Source: Terasakiella brassicae (GTDB lineage: Bacteria > Pseudomonadota > Alphaproteobacteria > Rhodospirillales > Terasakiellaceae). Taken from it: a stretch of DNA of 64,000 nt. The number at the start of each line of letters is the position of its first letter. The stretch's first letter is position 1. Under the pieces are notes generated by a model, which saw nothing but the letters and a program-made list of their open reading frames with translations, was not told where the DNA came from and ran no database searches. The position numbers were made by a program, and so were the translations under genes. Below are positions 34,648-44,129 of this stretch, in pieces. Where the stretch lies: contig NZ_BMHV01000011.1 of assembly GCF_014641495.1 (NCBI RefSeq), forward strand, positions 62,001 to 126,000. Reading direction: 5' to 3'.

Positions 34648-36943
34648 CGCTTACCAACCTTATTGCCATATCCATCGGGTTACTTTCTTTCTCTTTTTGC
34701 GGGCTGGACCCGTGTTCTTCCAATTCCGGGAAGTGCAATTCGACAATTGCGCCGCCCCCTGCTCTATCCTTCAAGGCCATTTTCCCTTGATGTTCTTCTA
34801 CAATTTTTTTGGCAATTGCCAGCCCCAGTCCCGTTCCTTTGGTCCGCGTTGTGACGTAAGGGTCCGTCAAACGTTCGCGTTCTTCCTGTGGAAAGCCAAT
34901 GCCGTTATCTTCAATACGAATAATGATTTCCTGATTGGTTTCCAAAAGCTCCAGCGAAACCTTTCCCAAGGGGGCATCATGTTCCGTTATATGTGCATCA
35001 TCTGGATCAAAATCGTATTTTGAAAAGATGCCTTCCGCTGCATTTTTTACCAGATTGGTAAGTAGCCGGGCAATTTGCTGACGGTCGCACAGCAAGGTCA
35101 TGTCCGGGGCGGCCAGTTTTATATCATATTCCACCATTTCTGTACGGTTGCGTTCCAGAAAGATGATCTCGCCGCATAACTCACTAATATTTTCGGGCTT
35201 CAGGACCGGGCGTGGCATGCGGGCGAAGGAGGAAAATTCATCAACCATGCGCCGCATATCGTCAACTTGTCGGATAATGGTCGCGGTACACATTTCAAAT
35301 GTTTCGGGGTCACTGGTAATTTCTTTGGCGTATTTACGTTTAAGACGTTCTGCCGATAATTGAATAGGTGTCAGCGGGTTTTTAATCTCGTGAGCAATGC
35401 GCCGGGCCACGTTTGCCCATGCCGCCCGGCGTTGTGCGCTTTGCAGTTCGGTAATATCATCAAACGTCAGAACATAGCCGATAATATCGTTATCAACCCA
35501 TTCTGCGGCAATGCTGGCATTGATGATACGCAACTGCCCATCCCGCAAAAGCTTAACTTCCCGTTGTGCGACGCGAATGGGTTTTTGCTGAGCTTGCGAC
35601 AGAAGATCTTTCAATTCCGGGACGATTTTTTCCAAGGGCTGACCCGCAAGTGTACTGATTTCGCTTTTTAGAAAAAGACTGGCAAAACGGTTGGGGAGAT
35701 GGATTTTGCCTTGTCCATCAAGACCGATAACACCGGCGCTGACCCCATCCAAAACCGTTTCGGTAAATCGGTTGCGCTCTGCCATTTCACGGTTTGCTTC
35801 AATAAGGCTTTCACGTTGCGTTTCAAGCTGTTCGGCCATACGGTTAAAGGCGCGACCAAGAAGACCGATTTCGTCCCCGCTATGGTCTTTATCAACCCGT
35901 GCGGCAAGATCGCCTTTGCGGATACGTTCGCTAGCGGTAATCAGGTCGATCAATGGCTGAACCATCTGGTTGGCAAAGGTCATCCCCAGCCATGCCGCAG
36001 CCAGCAGGAGCATCAATGCAATGACCATGAAGATCATAACAAAGCTGATGTGAATGCCTTCGCGCTGTTTTTCCAGTTCCGAATATTGTTTATAGGCATT
36101 TTCGACCCGGTCAATGGACCCACTGATTTCCGGTGGAATGAAGCGTCCGATAAACAGATAGGTGTCGATGTAGTTATCCAGTTTGACGATAGCTCGTGTT
36201 CGGTCGTTTTGCGGTTCAAAGGTGACGACAACTTCATTTTGGTCTGCCTGATCCAGAACTCCGCGTGATATTTGGTCAAAGGCAAGACTGAGTGTGAGTT
36301 CTGTGCGGGCAAGAACGCGGCTTTGCCCGTCAATGATGGCCGCTTCAACAAGATTTTTTTCTTGTGCCAGCTGGTTCAATTCACGTTCCAGAACGTAGCG
36401 GGAGCGTGAAAGCTGTGCGGCTTTGCGGTTGAGCGTGTTAGCCATCGCCAGTGCATCAATCTGAATGGACCTGACATGGGCATCACGATAGGCCTTGGCA
36501 ACGGTTTGAGAGGAACTCAGCGCCGTTGAGACACGTTCACTAAACCAGGATTGCATCCCCAAATTTAAATATAGTCCGGCAAATACCGCGACCAGAATTG
36601 CCGGGGTTACCGCCAGCAAACTAAAAAAAACAACGAGCCGGGTATGAAGTTTCGAACCGGCAATGCCACGCGAATGTTGCGTGTGTAATTTGAGTATGCG
36701 CCGAATGATGAGGGCGCCAAGCAACAAAAGCAGGACGGCATCGACATAAAGCAGGTTCAGAATGTCGGATGGAGCAGCCCCTGAAGGACCGGAACTGGTC
36801 ATGGCAACAAAAGTTGCGACACCTGATGTCACTGCGCAGATAACCAGCAGGAAAGCTAATTTCCGGCTTAGTCCCGTTCGACGAACCCAGGTCATCAGTT
36901 TGGTCAGTTGGTCAGCACTGGATTTGGGAAAAGACTCAGGCAT
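34637..36943 (-). CDS. ntrY: nitrogen-sensing histidine kinase NtrY
   Basis: A 768-residue membrane kinase for NtrX. Domains in order: three N-terminal membrane helices (about residues 28-120), a periplasmic sensor part, a further helix (~300-325), a HAMP domain (GDLAARVDKDHSGDEIG), a PAS domain (VLDGVSAGVIGLD), HisKA with ARRIAHEIKNPLTPI, and a HATPase domain with LLTNLVKNAAEG and GLGLAIAKKIVEEH. Residues conserved for phospho-transfer are intact. A 106-base region with a palindrome separates it from ntrC. Confidence 0.96.
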   Translation of the reverse strand: MPESFPKSSADQLTKLMTWVRRTGLSRKLAFLLVICAVTSGVATFVAMTSSGPSGAAPSDILNLLYVDAVLLLLLGALIIRRILKLHTQHSRGIAGSKLHTRLVVFFSLLAVTPAILVAVFAGLYLNLGMQSWFSERVSTALSSSQTVAKAYRDAHVRSIQIDALAMANTLNRKAAQLSRSRYVLERELNQLAQEKNLVEAAIIDGQSRVLARTELTLSLAFDQISRGVLDQADQNEVVVTFEPQNDRTRAIVKLDNYIDTYLFIGRFIPPEISGSIDRVENAYKQYSELEKQREGIHISFVMIFMVIALMLLLAAAWLGMTFANQMVQPLIDLITASERIRKGDLAARVDKDHSGDEIGLLGRAFNRMAEQLETQRESLIEANREMAERNRFTETVLDGVSAGVIGLDGQGKIHLPNRFASLFLKSEISTLAGQPLEKIVPELKDLLSQAQQKPIRVAQREVKLLRDGQLRIINASIAAEWVDNDIIGYVLTFDDITELQSAQRRAAWANVARRIAHEIKNPLTPIQLSAERLKRKYAKEITSDPETFEMCTATIIRQVDDMRRMVDEFSSFARMPRPVLKPENISELCGEIIFLERNRTEMVEYDIKLAAPDMTLLCDRQQIARLLTNLVKNAAEGIFSKYDFDPDDAHITEHDAPLGKVSLELLETNQEIIIRIEDNGIGFPQEERERLTDPYVTTRTKGTGLGLAIAKKIVEEHQGKMALKDRAGGGAIVELHFPELEEHGSSPQKEKESNPMDMAIRLVSDGV

Positions 36944-37010
36944 GATGGCTTATTATAACTCCCTCGGCTTGCTTGCCTCATCGCATGTTGACAGGAGTTT
37001 AGACATATCT

Positions 37011-37026
37011 GTTGCAAAGTTGCAAC
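37011..37026. promoter_or_regulatory. GTTGCAA-AG-TTGCAAC palindrome between ntrC and ntrY
   Basis: A perfect 7-base inverted repeat with a two-base spacer, 68 bases upstream of the ntrY start and within the 106-base ntrC-ntrY gap. A further GTTGCG follows at 37031. It lacks a T run, so it is more like an operator than a terminator. The protein binding it is unknown. Confidence 0.4.
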
Positions 37027-37049
37027 GCCTGTTGCGCATTTACCAAAGA

Positions 37050-38498
37050 TTATTTTACGGCATTTTTGGTTATAGGAATATTCAGTTCCCGAATTTTTTT
37101 GCGAAGGGTATTTCTGTTTAATCCTAAAAGTTGAGCAGACTTTATTTGATTGCCGTTTGTGGCTTCTAATGTCATGGAAAGCAAAGGGCGTTCCAGTTCT
37201 TTTAGGACCCGGTCATAGAGGCCGGAGGGCGGCAGGCTGTCGCCATGCGCATCGAAATAGGACCGTAAATGCTTTTCAATGGCAGAAGAAAGGTTATCCG
37301 GTTCACTATCGCCGCCACCGTTTGCACTTTGGGCGTTCAGTTCAGCCAATTCCTGTTGAATAACCTCCAAGGTGATGGTTTCTTGTGAATATAAGGCGGC
37401 GAGGCGTCGAATGACGTTTTCCAGTTCGCGGACGTTACCGGGCCAATTATGTTGTTTTAAACGTTCGAGTGCTGGTTTCTCAATCGTTTTCCACGGCAAC
37501 CCTTCTTCAGCGACCTGAGATAGGAAATGGTTGGCGAGCTCAGGGATATCTTCTGTACGTTCACGCAACGGGGGTAATCGGATCGGCACCACATTCAGGC
37601 GATAATATAAATCTTCACGGAACAGACCTTGGCGGATCAGGCTGCGTAAATCGCGGTGGGTTGCGGCAACAATACGCACATTGGCTTTGATCGGGGTCGA
37701 CCCACCGACTGTCGTAAATTCACCTTCTTGCAGGACGCGCAGAAGTCGGGTTTGTGCTTCGGCTGGCATATCTCCGATTTCATCCAGAAACAGGGTGCCG
37801 CCTTCTGCCTGTTCAAAACGACCGGATTTCCGGTTGGTGGCACCGGTAAATGATCCTTTTTCGTGACCAAACAATTCACTTTCGATTAATTCTTTGGGGA
37901 TCGCCGCCATGTTAAGGGCGACAAAACTGCCATTTCGACGCTTGCCGTAATCATGGAGGGCACGCGCCACCAGTTCCTTACCTGTGCCGGACTCCCCTGT
38001 AATCATCACAGATAAATCGGTCCCCATCAAACGGGCAAGCGTGCGATAAATGTCCTGCATGGCAGGGGAACGCCCGATCAACGGAAGGTCTTCTTCCATG
38101 TTATTGGTCGGTACCGTGTGGGATTTGCTGGCTTGCGGGGTTTCAAGTGCCCGTTTGACAACGGATGTTAATTCATTGAGATCAAAAGGTTTAGGTAAAT
38201 ATTCAAAAGCACCGCGTTCGGTAGCGCGCACGGCTGTCATCAAGGTGTTTTGGGCGCTCATAACGATGCAGCGCAATTCGGGGCGAATTTTTTTGATACG
38301 TGGAATGAGATCAAGTCCGTTTTCATCGGGCATGACGACATCGGTGATAACCAGATCTCCTTCCCCATCATTGACCCATCGCCAAAGGGTTGAGGCATTT
38401 CCCGTTACGCGGACTTCATAACCGGCGCGCCCCAATGCTTGATTGAGAACGGTACGGATGGCAGCATCGTCGTCTGCAATTAGGATTGTTGCACTCAT
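37050..38498 (-). CDS. ntrC: nitrogen regulation response regulator NtrC
   Basis: A 482-residue sigma-54 activator. The receiver domain has Asp in [11 protein letters not shown]; the AAA+ domain has Walker [15 protein letters not shown], Walker [14 protein letters not shown] and a sigma-54 loop that reads GSFTGA rather than GAFTGA. The C-terminal Fis-type HTH ends [23 protein letters not shown]. It activates glnA, amt and other nitrogen genes when phosphorylated by NtrB. It begins 18 bases after ntrB, so the pair is co-transcribed. Confidence 0.96.
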   Translation of the reverse strand: MSATILIADDDAAIRTVLNQALGRAGYEVRVTGNASTLWRWVNDGEGDLVITDVVMPDENGLDLIPRIKKIRPELRCIVMSAQNTLMTAVRATERGAFEYLPKPFDLNELTSVVKRALETPQASKSHTVPTNNMEEDLPLIGRSPAMQDIYRTLARLMGTDLSVMITGESGTGKELVARALHDYGKRRNGSFVALNMAAIPKELIESELFGHEKGSFTGATNRKSGRFEQAEGGTLFLDEIGDMPAEAQTRLLRVLQEGEFTTVGGSTPIKANVRIVAATHRDLRSLIRQGLFREDLYYRLNVVPIRLPPLRERTEDIPELANHFLSQVAEEGLPWKTIEKPALERLKQHNWPGNVRELENVIRRLAALYSQETITLEVIQQELAELNAQSANGGGDSEPDNLSSAIEKHLRSYFDAHGDSLPPSGLYDRVLKELERPLLSMTLEATNGNQIKSAQLLGLNRNTLRKKIRELNIPITKNAVK

Positions 38499-38516
38499 TT
38501 TATTTTCCCTTCTTTT

Positions 38517-39614
38517 CTATAACGGGCCGTTTTGTTTTTCGGAATACATGGGCAGCATTATGCGAAATATCGTCTTCTTGGGTTCGCTTTCGCATTCAAT
38601 CAGGCCGCCATGATCGCCCACCATTTTTGCAACCAATGCAAGGCCAAGGCCGCTGCCCTTTTGTTTTGTCGTCACAAAAGGTTCGAACAGATGGGGGCGT
38701 AAATCTTCCGGTATGCCGGGGCCGTTATCTTGAATGGACACCATTAATGGTAAATGGACGCGTGTGTTGGACCCCGGAACCGCCAAGCGCACACCATGTT
38801 GGTAAGCGGTTGTTAAAGTGATTTCCGCGTTTTCACCTGTGGTGGCTTCACAGGCATTTTTGACAAGATTGAGAACGATTTGGATCAAGTTGTCTTTATT
38901 GCCAAAAACCAAAGGCAGGGATGGGTCGTAATTTTCAGAAAAACGGACATGGGAGCCAAAACCGTTTTGTGCCAATTGGCGAACATGTTCGAGAACCTGG
39001 TGAATATTGACACCATCGCGCTTGATGGGGCGACCATCTGTAAAGGTTTCCATGCGATCCACGAGGGCGCAAATGCGATCGGTTTCGTCCGTAATCAGCT
39101 TGGTCAGGGCTTTATCTTCTTCGCTGGCTGTGCTTTCCAATAATTGAGCCGCACCACGAATGCCGGATAAGGGGTTCTTAATTTCATGGGCCAACATGGC
39201 AGACATTGCGGTAATGGTACGCGCGGCGGAACGATGCTTCAGTTGCCGGGCAATCTGGTCGGCCAAAGACCGCTTGGTCAGGGTCAGGATGATTAAGGAC
39301 GGATCTTCGACCAAGGGCGAGGCATGCGCGTTGACCAGATGTTTCCCCAGACGTGGCGATTCAAGCGTGATGCTGTTTTCCGAAACGGTGGCCTGATCAA
39401 TACGGGCCTGATGGATCAGCGAAAGGATGGGGCTGTCGTTCGGGATGAATTCTTCCAGATCATGCCCTTTTAGATAAGGTGCGCTGGCTTGTAAAAGCTG
39501 TTCCCCTGCCGTGTTGACGAACTGGAGGATACCTTTTGAATTAATGACGAAGACGCAAGAGGCAACAGAATTGAGGATGACCTCACCATCAAAAGAGATG
39601 TTGGCTTTCGGCAT
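38517..39614 (-). CDS. ntrB: nitrogen regulation sensor kinase NtrB
   Basis: A 365-residue soluble histidine kinase/phosphatase of NtrC, controlled by PII (GlnB). It has an N-terminal PAS domain (about residues 10-110), HisKA with SAMLAHEIKNPLSGIRG, and a HATPase domain with NLVKNACEAT and KGSGLGLALVAKM. No membrane helices. It starts two bases after dusB, and dusB-ntrB-ntrC is the classical alphaproteobacterial order. Confidence 0.96.
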   Translation of the reverse strand: MPKANISFDGEVILNSVASCVFVINSKGILQFVNTAGEQLLQASAPYLKGHDLEEFIPNDSPILSLIHQARIDQATVSENSITLESPRLGKHLVNAHASPLVEDPSLIILTLTKRSLADQIARQLKHRSAARTITAMSAMLAHEIKNPLSGIRGAAQLLESTASEEDKALTKLITDETDRICALVDRMETFTDGRPIKRDGVNIHQVLEHVRQLAQNGFGSHVRFSENYDPSLPLVFGNKDNLIQIVLNLVKNACEATTGENAEITLTTAYQHGVRLAVPGSNTRVHLPLMVSIQDNGPGIPEDLRPHLFEPFVTTKQKGSGLGLALVAKMVGDHGGLIECESEPKKTIFRIMLPMYSEKQNGPL

Positions 39615-39616
39615 GT

Positions 39617-40615
39617 TCAGGCAACCTTTCGGGTTATGTTATCGTTGTAAAATTTTTGAATTAGGTTGCGCACCTCGTCAGGCGAGGCAAGTTTCATAAT
39701 TTGATTGCGAAAATCTGTGGCACCCGTCAGGCCTTTGCAGTACCAGCCGATATGTTTTCGGGCATGGCGCACACCGACATGTTCGCCGTAATGATCCAGC
39801 ATGGCATCGTAGTGCGATAAAAGAATTTCACATTGTTCTTCTAATGAGGGTGGCGGTGTTTTTTGACCGTTTTCCAGATAGTCCATAACCTGCCGCAAGA
39901 ACCACGGACGACCATAAGCCCCGCGTCCGATCATAACGCCATCCACACCGGCCTGTTCAATCATTTGTTCAACGTCTTCCAATGTGTTGAGGTCGCCGTT
40001 ACCGATGACGGGAATATCAAGGCCTTGCTTGATCGGGGCAATGGCATTCCAGTCGGCATGACCGCTGTACATCTGATTGCGGGTGCGCCCATGAATGGTG
40101 ACGCAAGCCAATCCAATCTCCTGTGCCATGCGGGCCAATGTCAGGGCATTCAGGTTGTCTTCATCCCAGCCAAGGCGCATTTTGACCGTAACGGGGATAG
40201 AAACGGCTTCTTTGACGGCGCGCATGATATCGCCTGCAAGGTCTTCATTGCGCATCAAGGCTGATCCAGCGAATGATTTCACGACTTTTTTAACTGGGCA
40301 CCCCATATTGATGTCGATAATGTCAGCGCCGCGTGCTTCGTTTAATTTTGCCGCTTCTGCCATGATTTGTGGGTCTGTACCCGCCAACTGGACTGCAATG
40401 GGGCTTTCATCTGCGCAGGATGTTGCCATTTTTTGTGTTTTGTCTGAGGCCCGCAGCATTTCCTGACTGGCAATCATTTCGGATACAACAAGCCCTGCCC
40501 CGAAACGTTTTACCAGTTTTCGAAACGGCATGTCGGTCACGCCCGACATAGGGGCGAGCACAACGGGGCTTGTCAGCTTTATAGGGCCAATTGATAATGT
40601 CTGTTTTTTAATCAT
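39617..40615 (-). CDS. dusB: tRNA-dihydrouridine synthase DusB
   Basis: An FMN enzyme of 332 residues that reduces specific uridines of tRNA to dihydrouridine. The TIM barrel has LAPMSGVTDMPFR, the catalytic Cys in INMGCPVKKVVKSFAGSALM, VTIHGRTR, and IGNGDLNT. Start chosen at ATG 40615 (MIKKQTLSIG), preceded by AGAGAG; an in-frame GTG lies at 40630. It leads the dusB-ntrBC transcript; the 177-base region upstream includes its promoter. Confidence 0.95.
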   Translation of the reverse strand: MIKKQTLSIGPIKLTSPVVLAPMSGVTDMPFRKLVKRFGAGLVVSEMIASQEMLRASDKTQKMATSCADESPIAVQLAGTDPQIMAEAAKLNEARGADIIDINMGCPVKKVVKSFAGSALMRNEDLAGDIMRAVKEAVSIPVTVKMRLGWDEDNLNALTLARMAQEIGLACVTIHGRTRNQMYSGHADWNAIAPIKQGLDIPVIGNGDLNTLEDVEQMIEQAGVDGVMIGRGAYGRPWFLRQVMDYLENGQKTPPPSLEEQCEILLSHYDAMLDHYGEHVGVRHARKHIGWYCKGLTGATDFRNQIMKLASPDEVRNLIQKFYNDNITRKVA

Positions 40616-40721
40616 ATCCACTCTCTGCACAAACTATAGGCATTTTATTGCAGCGCGGCAATCGAAAAAAAATGATTAAGAGGCAAAAAAACAGATTTTA
40701 ATATCTATTATGGACAACGTA

Positions 40722-40756
40722 ATGAAAGCCCCGGCAAAAATATGTGGGGCTTTCAT
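40722..40756 (-). repeat. perfect 11-base stem-loop downstream of the YpjD-like gene
   Basis: ATGAAAGCCCC (40722-40732) pairs with GGGGCTTTCAT (40746-40756) around a 13-base loop. No T run follows on either strand, so it may be a weak terminator or an mRNA 3' end structure. Confidence 0.55.
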
Positions 40757-40792
40757 GATGCGATTTTTGCAAAAGTGTGATTTTGTCTGTGT

Positions 40793-41602
40793 TTAGGTCA
40801 TCATAACATCGGTGACGAATTTGACACCGAAGAAGCCGAGACTGAGCAACAGGTAAGCAACCAGCACAATACGGGTGGCTTTGCGCCCACGAATACCGCT
40901 TTTGTGATGCGCCCATAACAAGCCGGCAATCGCAATGAAAGTTGCAATGGAGAAAAGCGTCTTATGGTCGGCTGGCAGTAACTTGCCTGTTTCCATCATG
41001 GAGACACCCATACCGGACAAAACGCCAAGTCCCAAGATGATTTCACAGGCAATAAGCAGGTGAACCAATAATTTTTCACTATCGAGAATAGACGGCAAAA
41101 TGCGGGTGAGTTTTGTGGGGCGTTTCTGTTTAAGGGCACGTTCCACCAAAAAAGCACTGAGTGCGGCAATGGCGGCGATTGTCGCCAAGGCATAGGTGAA
41201 GATTGAAATAAGGATATGGAAAGCAATCCAGTTGCTTAAAGGTCCGTCAGTATTTTCAATCACATGACCGGGAAAAGCAGACCAGAGAATCGCCCAAAGT
41301 CCCATTGCTGCCATATAAGGCATCAATAGTGGCGTTAAACGCCAAGCCAATTGATAGAATCCGCAAAGAATGGTGTGGCTGATAACAGTCGCAGAAATTG
41401 TGACCCAGATTGCCAAGGAAAGCGAGGTGCGCCATTCACCGGAAAGCTGAGCAAGGGTCCAACTTACAGAACCCGCCAATGCAACAGCCATGAGGGACCA
41501 GAAAGATCCCCCCTGCCCTTTGGGTTCTTTTAGAAAATAGAGCGCCGGGACAGCCAGAGCCAATACCGCGCTTAAACTGAAGATCATCGACTGTATCATC
41601 AT
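40793..41602 (-). CDS. YpjD/CcsA-like cytochrome c assembly family membrane protein
   Basis: A 269-residue inner-membrane protein with about eight transmembrane helices. It belongs to the cytochrome c assembly (CcsA/CcmC-like) family, YpjD subgroup, with the conserved His in SNWIAFHILISIFTY and LPADHKTLFS. The family's WWD haem-handling motif is not obvious, so a role in haem delivery is uncertain; the E. coli YpjD function is also unsettled. ATG 41602 was chosen over an in-frame TTG at 41629. It diverges from ispDF. Confidence 0.8.
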   Translation of the reverse strand: MMIQSMIFSLSAVLALAVPALYFLKEPKGQGGSFWSLMAVALAGSVSWTLAQLSGEWRTSLSLAIWVTISATVISHTILCGFYQLAWRLTPLLMPYMAAMGLWAILWSAFPGHVIENTDGPLSNWIAFHILISIFTYALATIAAIAALSAFLVERALKQKRPTKLTRILPSILDSEKLLVHLLIACEIILGLGVLSGMGVSMMETGKLLPADHKTLFSIATFIAIAGLLWAHHKSGIRGRKATRIVLVAYLLLSLGFFGVKFVTDVMMT

Positions 41603-41678
41603 GGCAGTATCTAGCCTTATGTGAGCCAAGGATGCAATAGCTATTGTCTGAAAACCTTTCGCTGGGTATGAAGATCAT

Positions 41679-42830
41679 ATGAAAAATATTTATGCCATCA
41701 TTGTTGCCGCAGGGCGTGGAAGACGCTTTGGCGGGGATTTGCCCAAGCAATATTGTCGTCTTGGCGACCAAGCGGTATTACGCAAGACGGCTTGCGCATT
41801 TTTATCCCATCCTGATGTAATCGGCGTGCGCGTCATCATTCATCCTGATGATCTTGATTTATATCGCAAGGCTGCGGACGGTTTAGACCTGTTAGATCCG
41901 GTCTTTGGCGGCGATACCCGACAAGAATCGGTCTGTCGTGGTCTGGAAAGCTTGGTGGATTTGGAACCACGTGGTGTCCTGATCCATGATGCGGCCCGTC
42001 CCTTTGTAACACTGGATGTAATAGATCGTGTGATTGCACATATCGAAACAGGCGTTGGTGTTATTCCGGCTGTTCCGGTTTCTGATACATTGAAACGTGA
42101 AATGCAGGATGGTCAATGTCCTGAAACGGTGGACCGTACCGGGTTATGGCGTGCGCAAACACCGCAAGGTTTTGTGTTTGATGAAATTATTCAGGCACAT
42201 CAAAGGCACCGTGGTCAGGAATTAACCGATGACGCAGCCTTGATGGAGGTGGACGGGCGCCATATCGTCTTGTCGCTGGGCCATGAAGATAATTTTAAGA
42301 TTACAACGCCAGATGATTTGCATCGGGCGGAAAGGATGTTGCAAATGGATGTGGAATTTCGGACCGGGACAGGGTTTGACGTACACCGTTTTGATCAGGG
42401 TGATTTTGTCACCTTATGTGGTGTTCAAGTGCCTCATACACATGCTTTGTCCGGACATTCTGATGCTGACGTTGCGTTGCATGCTTTAACCGATGCGATT
42501 ATGGGCGCGATTGGCGCCGGTGATATCGGCAGTCACTTTCCGCCCAGTGATGCGCAATGGAAAGGTGCCTCATCGGATCGTTTTCTAAAAAAAGCCTGTG
42601 ATTTGGTAACAGAGCGCGGCGGGCAAATTGTCAATTTGGATGTAACGATTATTTGTGAGCGTCCCAAAATCGGGCCTTATCGGGAAGCTATGCGCCAATC
42701 TGTTGCGGAAATTGCCAATATCGATCTGGATCGGGTGAGCGTTAAAGGAACCACGACGGAAAAACTGGGCTTTACTGGTCGCGGCGAAGGCATTGCTGCA
42801 CAGGCGAGTGCAAGTGTGAAAATTTATTGA
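41679..42830 (+). CDS. ispDF: bifunctional IspD/IspF
   Basis: A 383-residue fusion of two MEP-pathway enzymes. The N-terminal IspD (about residues 1-222) is a cytidylyltransferase with VAAGRGRRFGGDLPKQY, LIHDAARPFV and ELTDDAALME. The C-terminal IspF (about 225-383) is the MEcPP synthase with GTGFDVHRFDQGD, GHSDADVALHALTDAI and VKGTTTEKLGFTGRGEG. The fusion is common in alphaproteobacteria and near dusB-ntrBC. It diverges from the YpjD-like gene and converges with cutA. Confidence 0.96.
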   Translation: MKNIYAIIVAAGRGRRFGGDLPKQYCRLGDQAVLRKTACAFLSHPDVIGVRVIIHPDDLDLYRKAADGLDLLDPVFGGDTRQESVCRGLESLVDLEPRGVLIHDAARPFVTLDVIDRVIAHIETGVGVIPAVPVSDTLKREMQDGQCPETVDRTGLWRAQTPQGFVFDEIIQAHQRHRGQELTDDAALMEVDGRHIVLSLGHEDNFKITTPDDLHRAERMLQMDVEFRTGTGFDVHRFDQGDFVTLCGVQVPHTHALSGHSDADVALHALTDAIMGAIGAGDIGSHFPPSDAQWKGASSDRFLKKACDLVTERGGQIVNLDVTIICERPKIGPYREAMRQSVAEIANIDLDRVSVKGTTTEKLGFTGRGEGIAAQASASVKIY

Positions 42831-42831
42831 T

Positions 42832-42864
42832 AAAAATGTAACGATGACGAAATGGCATCGTTAC
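42832..42864 (-). terminator. terminator after cutA (also between convergent ispDF and cutA)
   Basis: GTAACGATG (42838-42846) pairs with CATCGTTAC (42856-42864) around nine bases, with a T run on the minus strand (42832-42836). It overlaps the cutA stop codon. Confidence 0.8.
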
Positions 42865-43193
42865 TCATTGTCGTGTGGTTTTGTGGTTTGTTCCTTAATC
42901 CATTGTAGAAAGTCCGGGTTACTTTTTTCGATAGGCAGGGCCACGATACAGGGGCAATCGTAGCTGTGGGAAGCCTTGATCAAGGTAATTGCCGCATCGA
43001 CATTTTTATCGGTTGTTTTTGCGAAAAAGGCCGTTTCCGAATCCTCTTGAATGTCATCGTTCCACCAATACAAGGATTGTATGGTTGGCAGAATATTGAC
43101 GCAGGCGACAAGACGTTCTTTTAATAATTTTTGCCCGATGGATCGTGCTTCCTGTTCGTTTGAACAGGTTACATACAGGACCATTGATTTCAT
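42861..43193 (-). CDS. cutA: divalent-cation tolerance protein CutA
   Basis: A 110-residue ferredoxin-fold trimeric protein. Motifs are VACVNILPTIQSLYWW, QEDSETAFFAKT and HSYDCPCIVALPI, which match CutA. Its role in metal tolerance is debated even in E. coli, and its function here is not known. It converges with ispDF and is divergent from the small protein gene at 43317. Confidence 0.93.
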   Translation of the reverse strand: MKSMVLYVTCSNEQEARSIGQKLLKERLVACVNILPTIQSLYWWNDDIQEDSETAFFAKTTDKNVDAAITLIKASHSYDCPCIVALPIEKSNPDFLQWIKEQTTKPHDNE

Positions 43194-43316
43194 GTTGATC
43201 TCCTTTCCTCAAGGATTTGTGCCTGCCGTTGCCGGGGCGGTACGTATAAGACTTGGCTATTTTTGCCAGACGGATTACCATACGATAATCCTTCACGAAT
43301 CCAAAATGAGATTGCC

Positions 43317-43583
43317 ATGACAAAGGACGATGCCAAACTTCACGATGAAGACCTATCCTTAAAACCGAGTGATGCCCAACGAAAATGGCTGTCACGCGGA
43401 TTGGAACAGGCCGGTGGAAAGCTCCCTCTGTTTGACGAGTTCGGTCAGCAGATCAATCTCCAGACGGTTCAAAGCTGCATCCGAAATGGTTGGGCTGAAC
43501 CCTGGTTTTCAAATCCGTTAAAACCGGACTGGCTGGTTTGTAAATTGACCGATGTGGGACGAGAGGTTTTAAAAGGAGATTAG
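43317..43583 (+). CDS. small unknown protein, possibly winged-helix
   Basis: An 88-residue soluble protein, not recognised. The core PSDAQRKWLSRGLEQAGGKLPLFDEFG and TVQSCIRNGWAEPWF, followed by VCKLTDVGREVLK, has the helix-helix-strand pattern of a winged-helix domain, as in small MarR-like or replication proteins. No firm call. The start is ATG 43317; the frame extends upstream to 43263 but with a poor start. The next 276 bases (43584-43859) are AT-rich and hold no gene. Confidence 0.6.
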   Translation: MTKDDAKLHDEDLSLKPSDAQRKWLSRGLEQAGGKLPLFDEFGQQINLQTVQSCIRNGWAEPWFSNPLKPDWLVCKLTDVGREVLKGD

Positions 43584-43859
43584 CCGTTTTTCACAAAATT
43601 ATTTGTGTGCAAATAAAACAAATAACATAATCAACTTGTTTTAATTTTAGTTTTCTTTAATTCGAAGGCGGCTCGTTCATTTTTCTTTTTTTTAATTGCT
43701 ACTGCAAATGAAGTTTTTTTAGGGTTGTTTTGTCGAAGATTAATAAAAAATGCCCTGCTCTTCTTTAAAATAACTGCGTGCGCAGATTTTTGAGAGGTAT
43801 GAGGGGCAGGAAATGAAGTGAGCTGGAAAAAATATTTCCCAAGGATTATATTTAACTCT

Positions 43860-44129
43860 ATGAAAAAGTTATATATTTGTACCAATAAAGCTGTTGCCTT
43901 GGGTCGTCCGTCTTGTGGGCTGCGTGGGAGCGAAAAAATAATGGCGGCCTTGCAAGAGGAAGTGACACAGCGTTCCATTGCCATTGAATTAGAGGCAATT
44001 ACCTGTTTGGGGCAGTGCAATGAGGGTCCCAGCATGCGGATTGCCGGTGGTAATTTCTATTTGGGCGGCGATGCAGATAAAGTTTCAGAGATTGCCGACT
44101 GGCTGGAGCGGGAATTGAAACAGACTTAA
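43860..44129 (+). CDS. thioredoxin-like [2Fe-2S] ferredoxin domain protein
   Basis: An 89-residue protein with four cysteines in the pattern of the thioredoxin-like [2Fe-2S] family: Cys in ICTNKAV, Cys in RPSCGLRG, and a pair in CLGQCNEGP. This group is related to the NuoE ferredoxin domain. It is a likely low-potential electron carrier, partner unknown. ATG 43860 suits the family length; GTG 43818 with an AGGA site would add 14 residues and is possible. Its stop overlaps the stop of the convergent CBS-GGDEF-EAL gene by four bases. Confidence 0.85.
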   Translation: MKKLYICTNKAVALGRPSCGLRGSEKIMAALQEEVTQRSIAIELEAITCLGQCNEGPSMRIAGGNFYLGGDADKVSEIADWLERELKQT

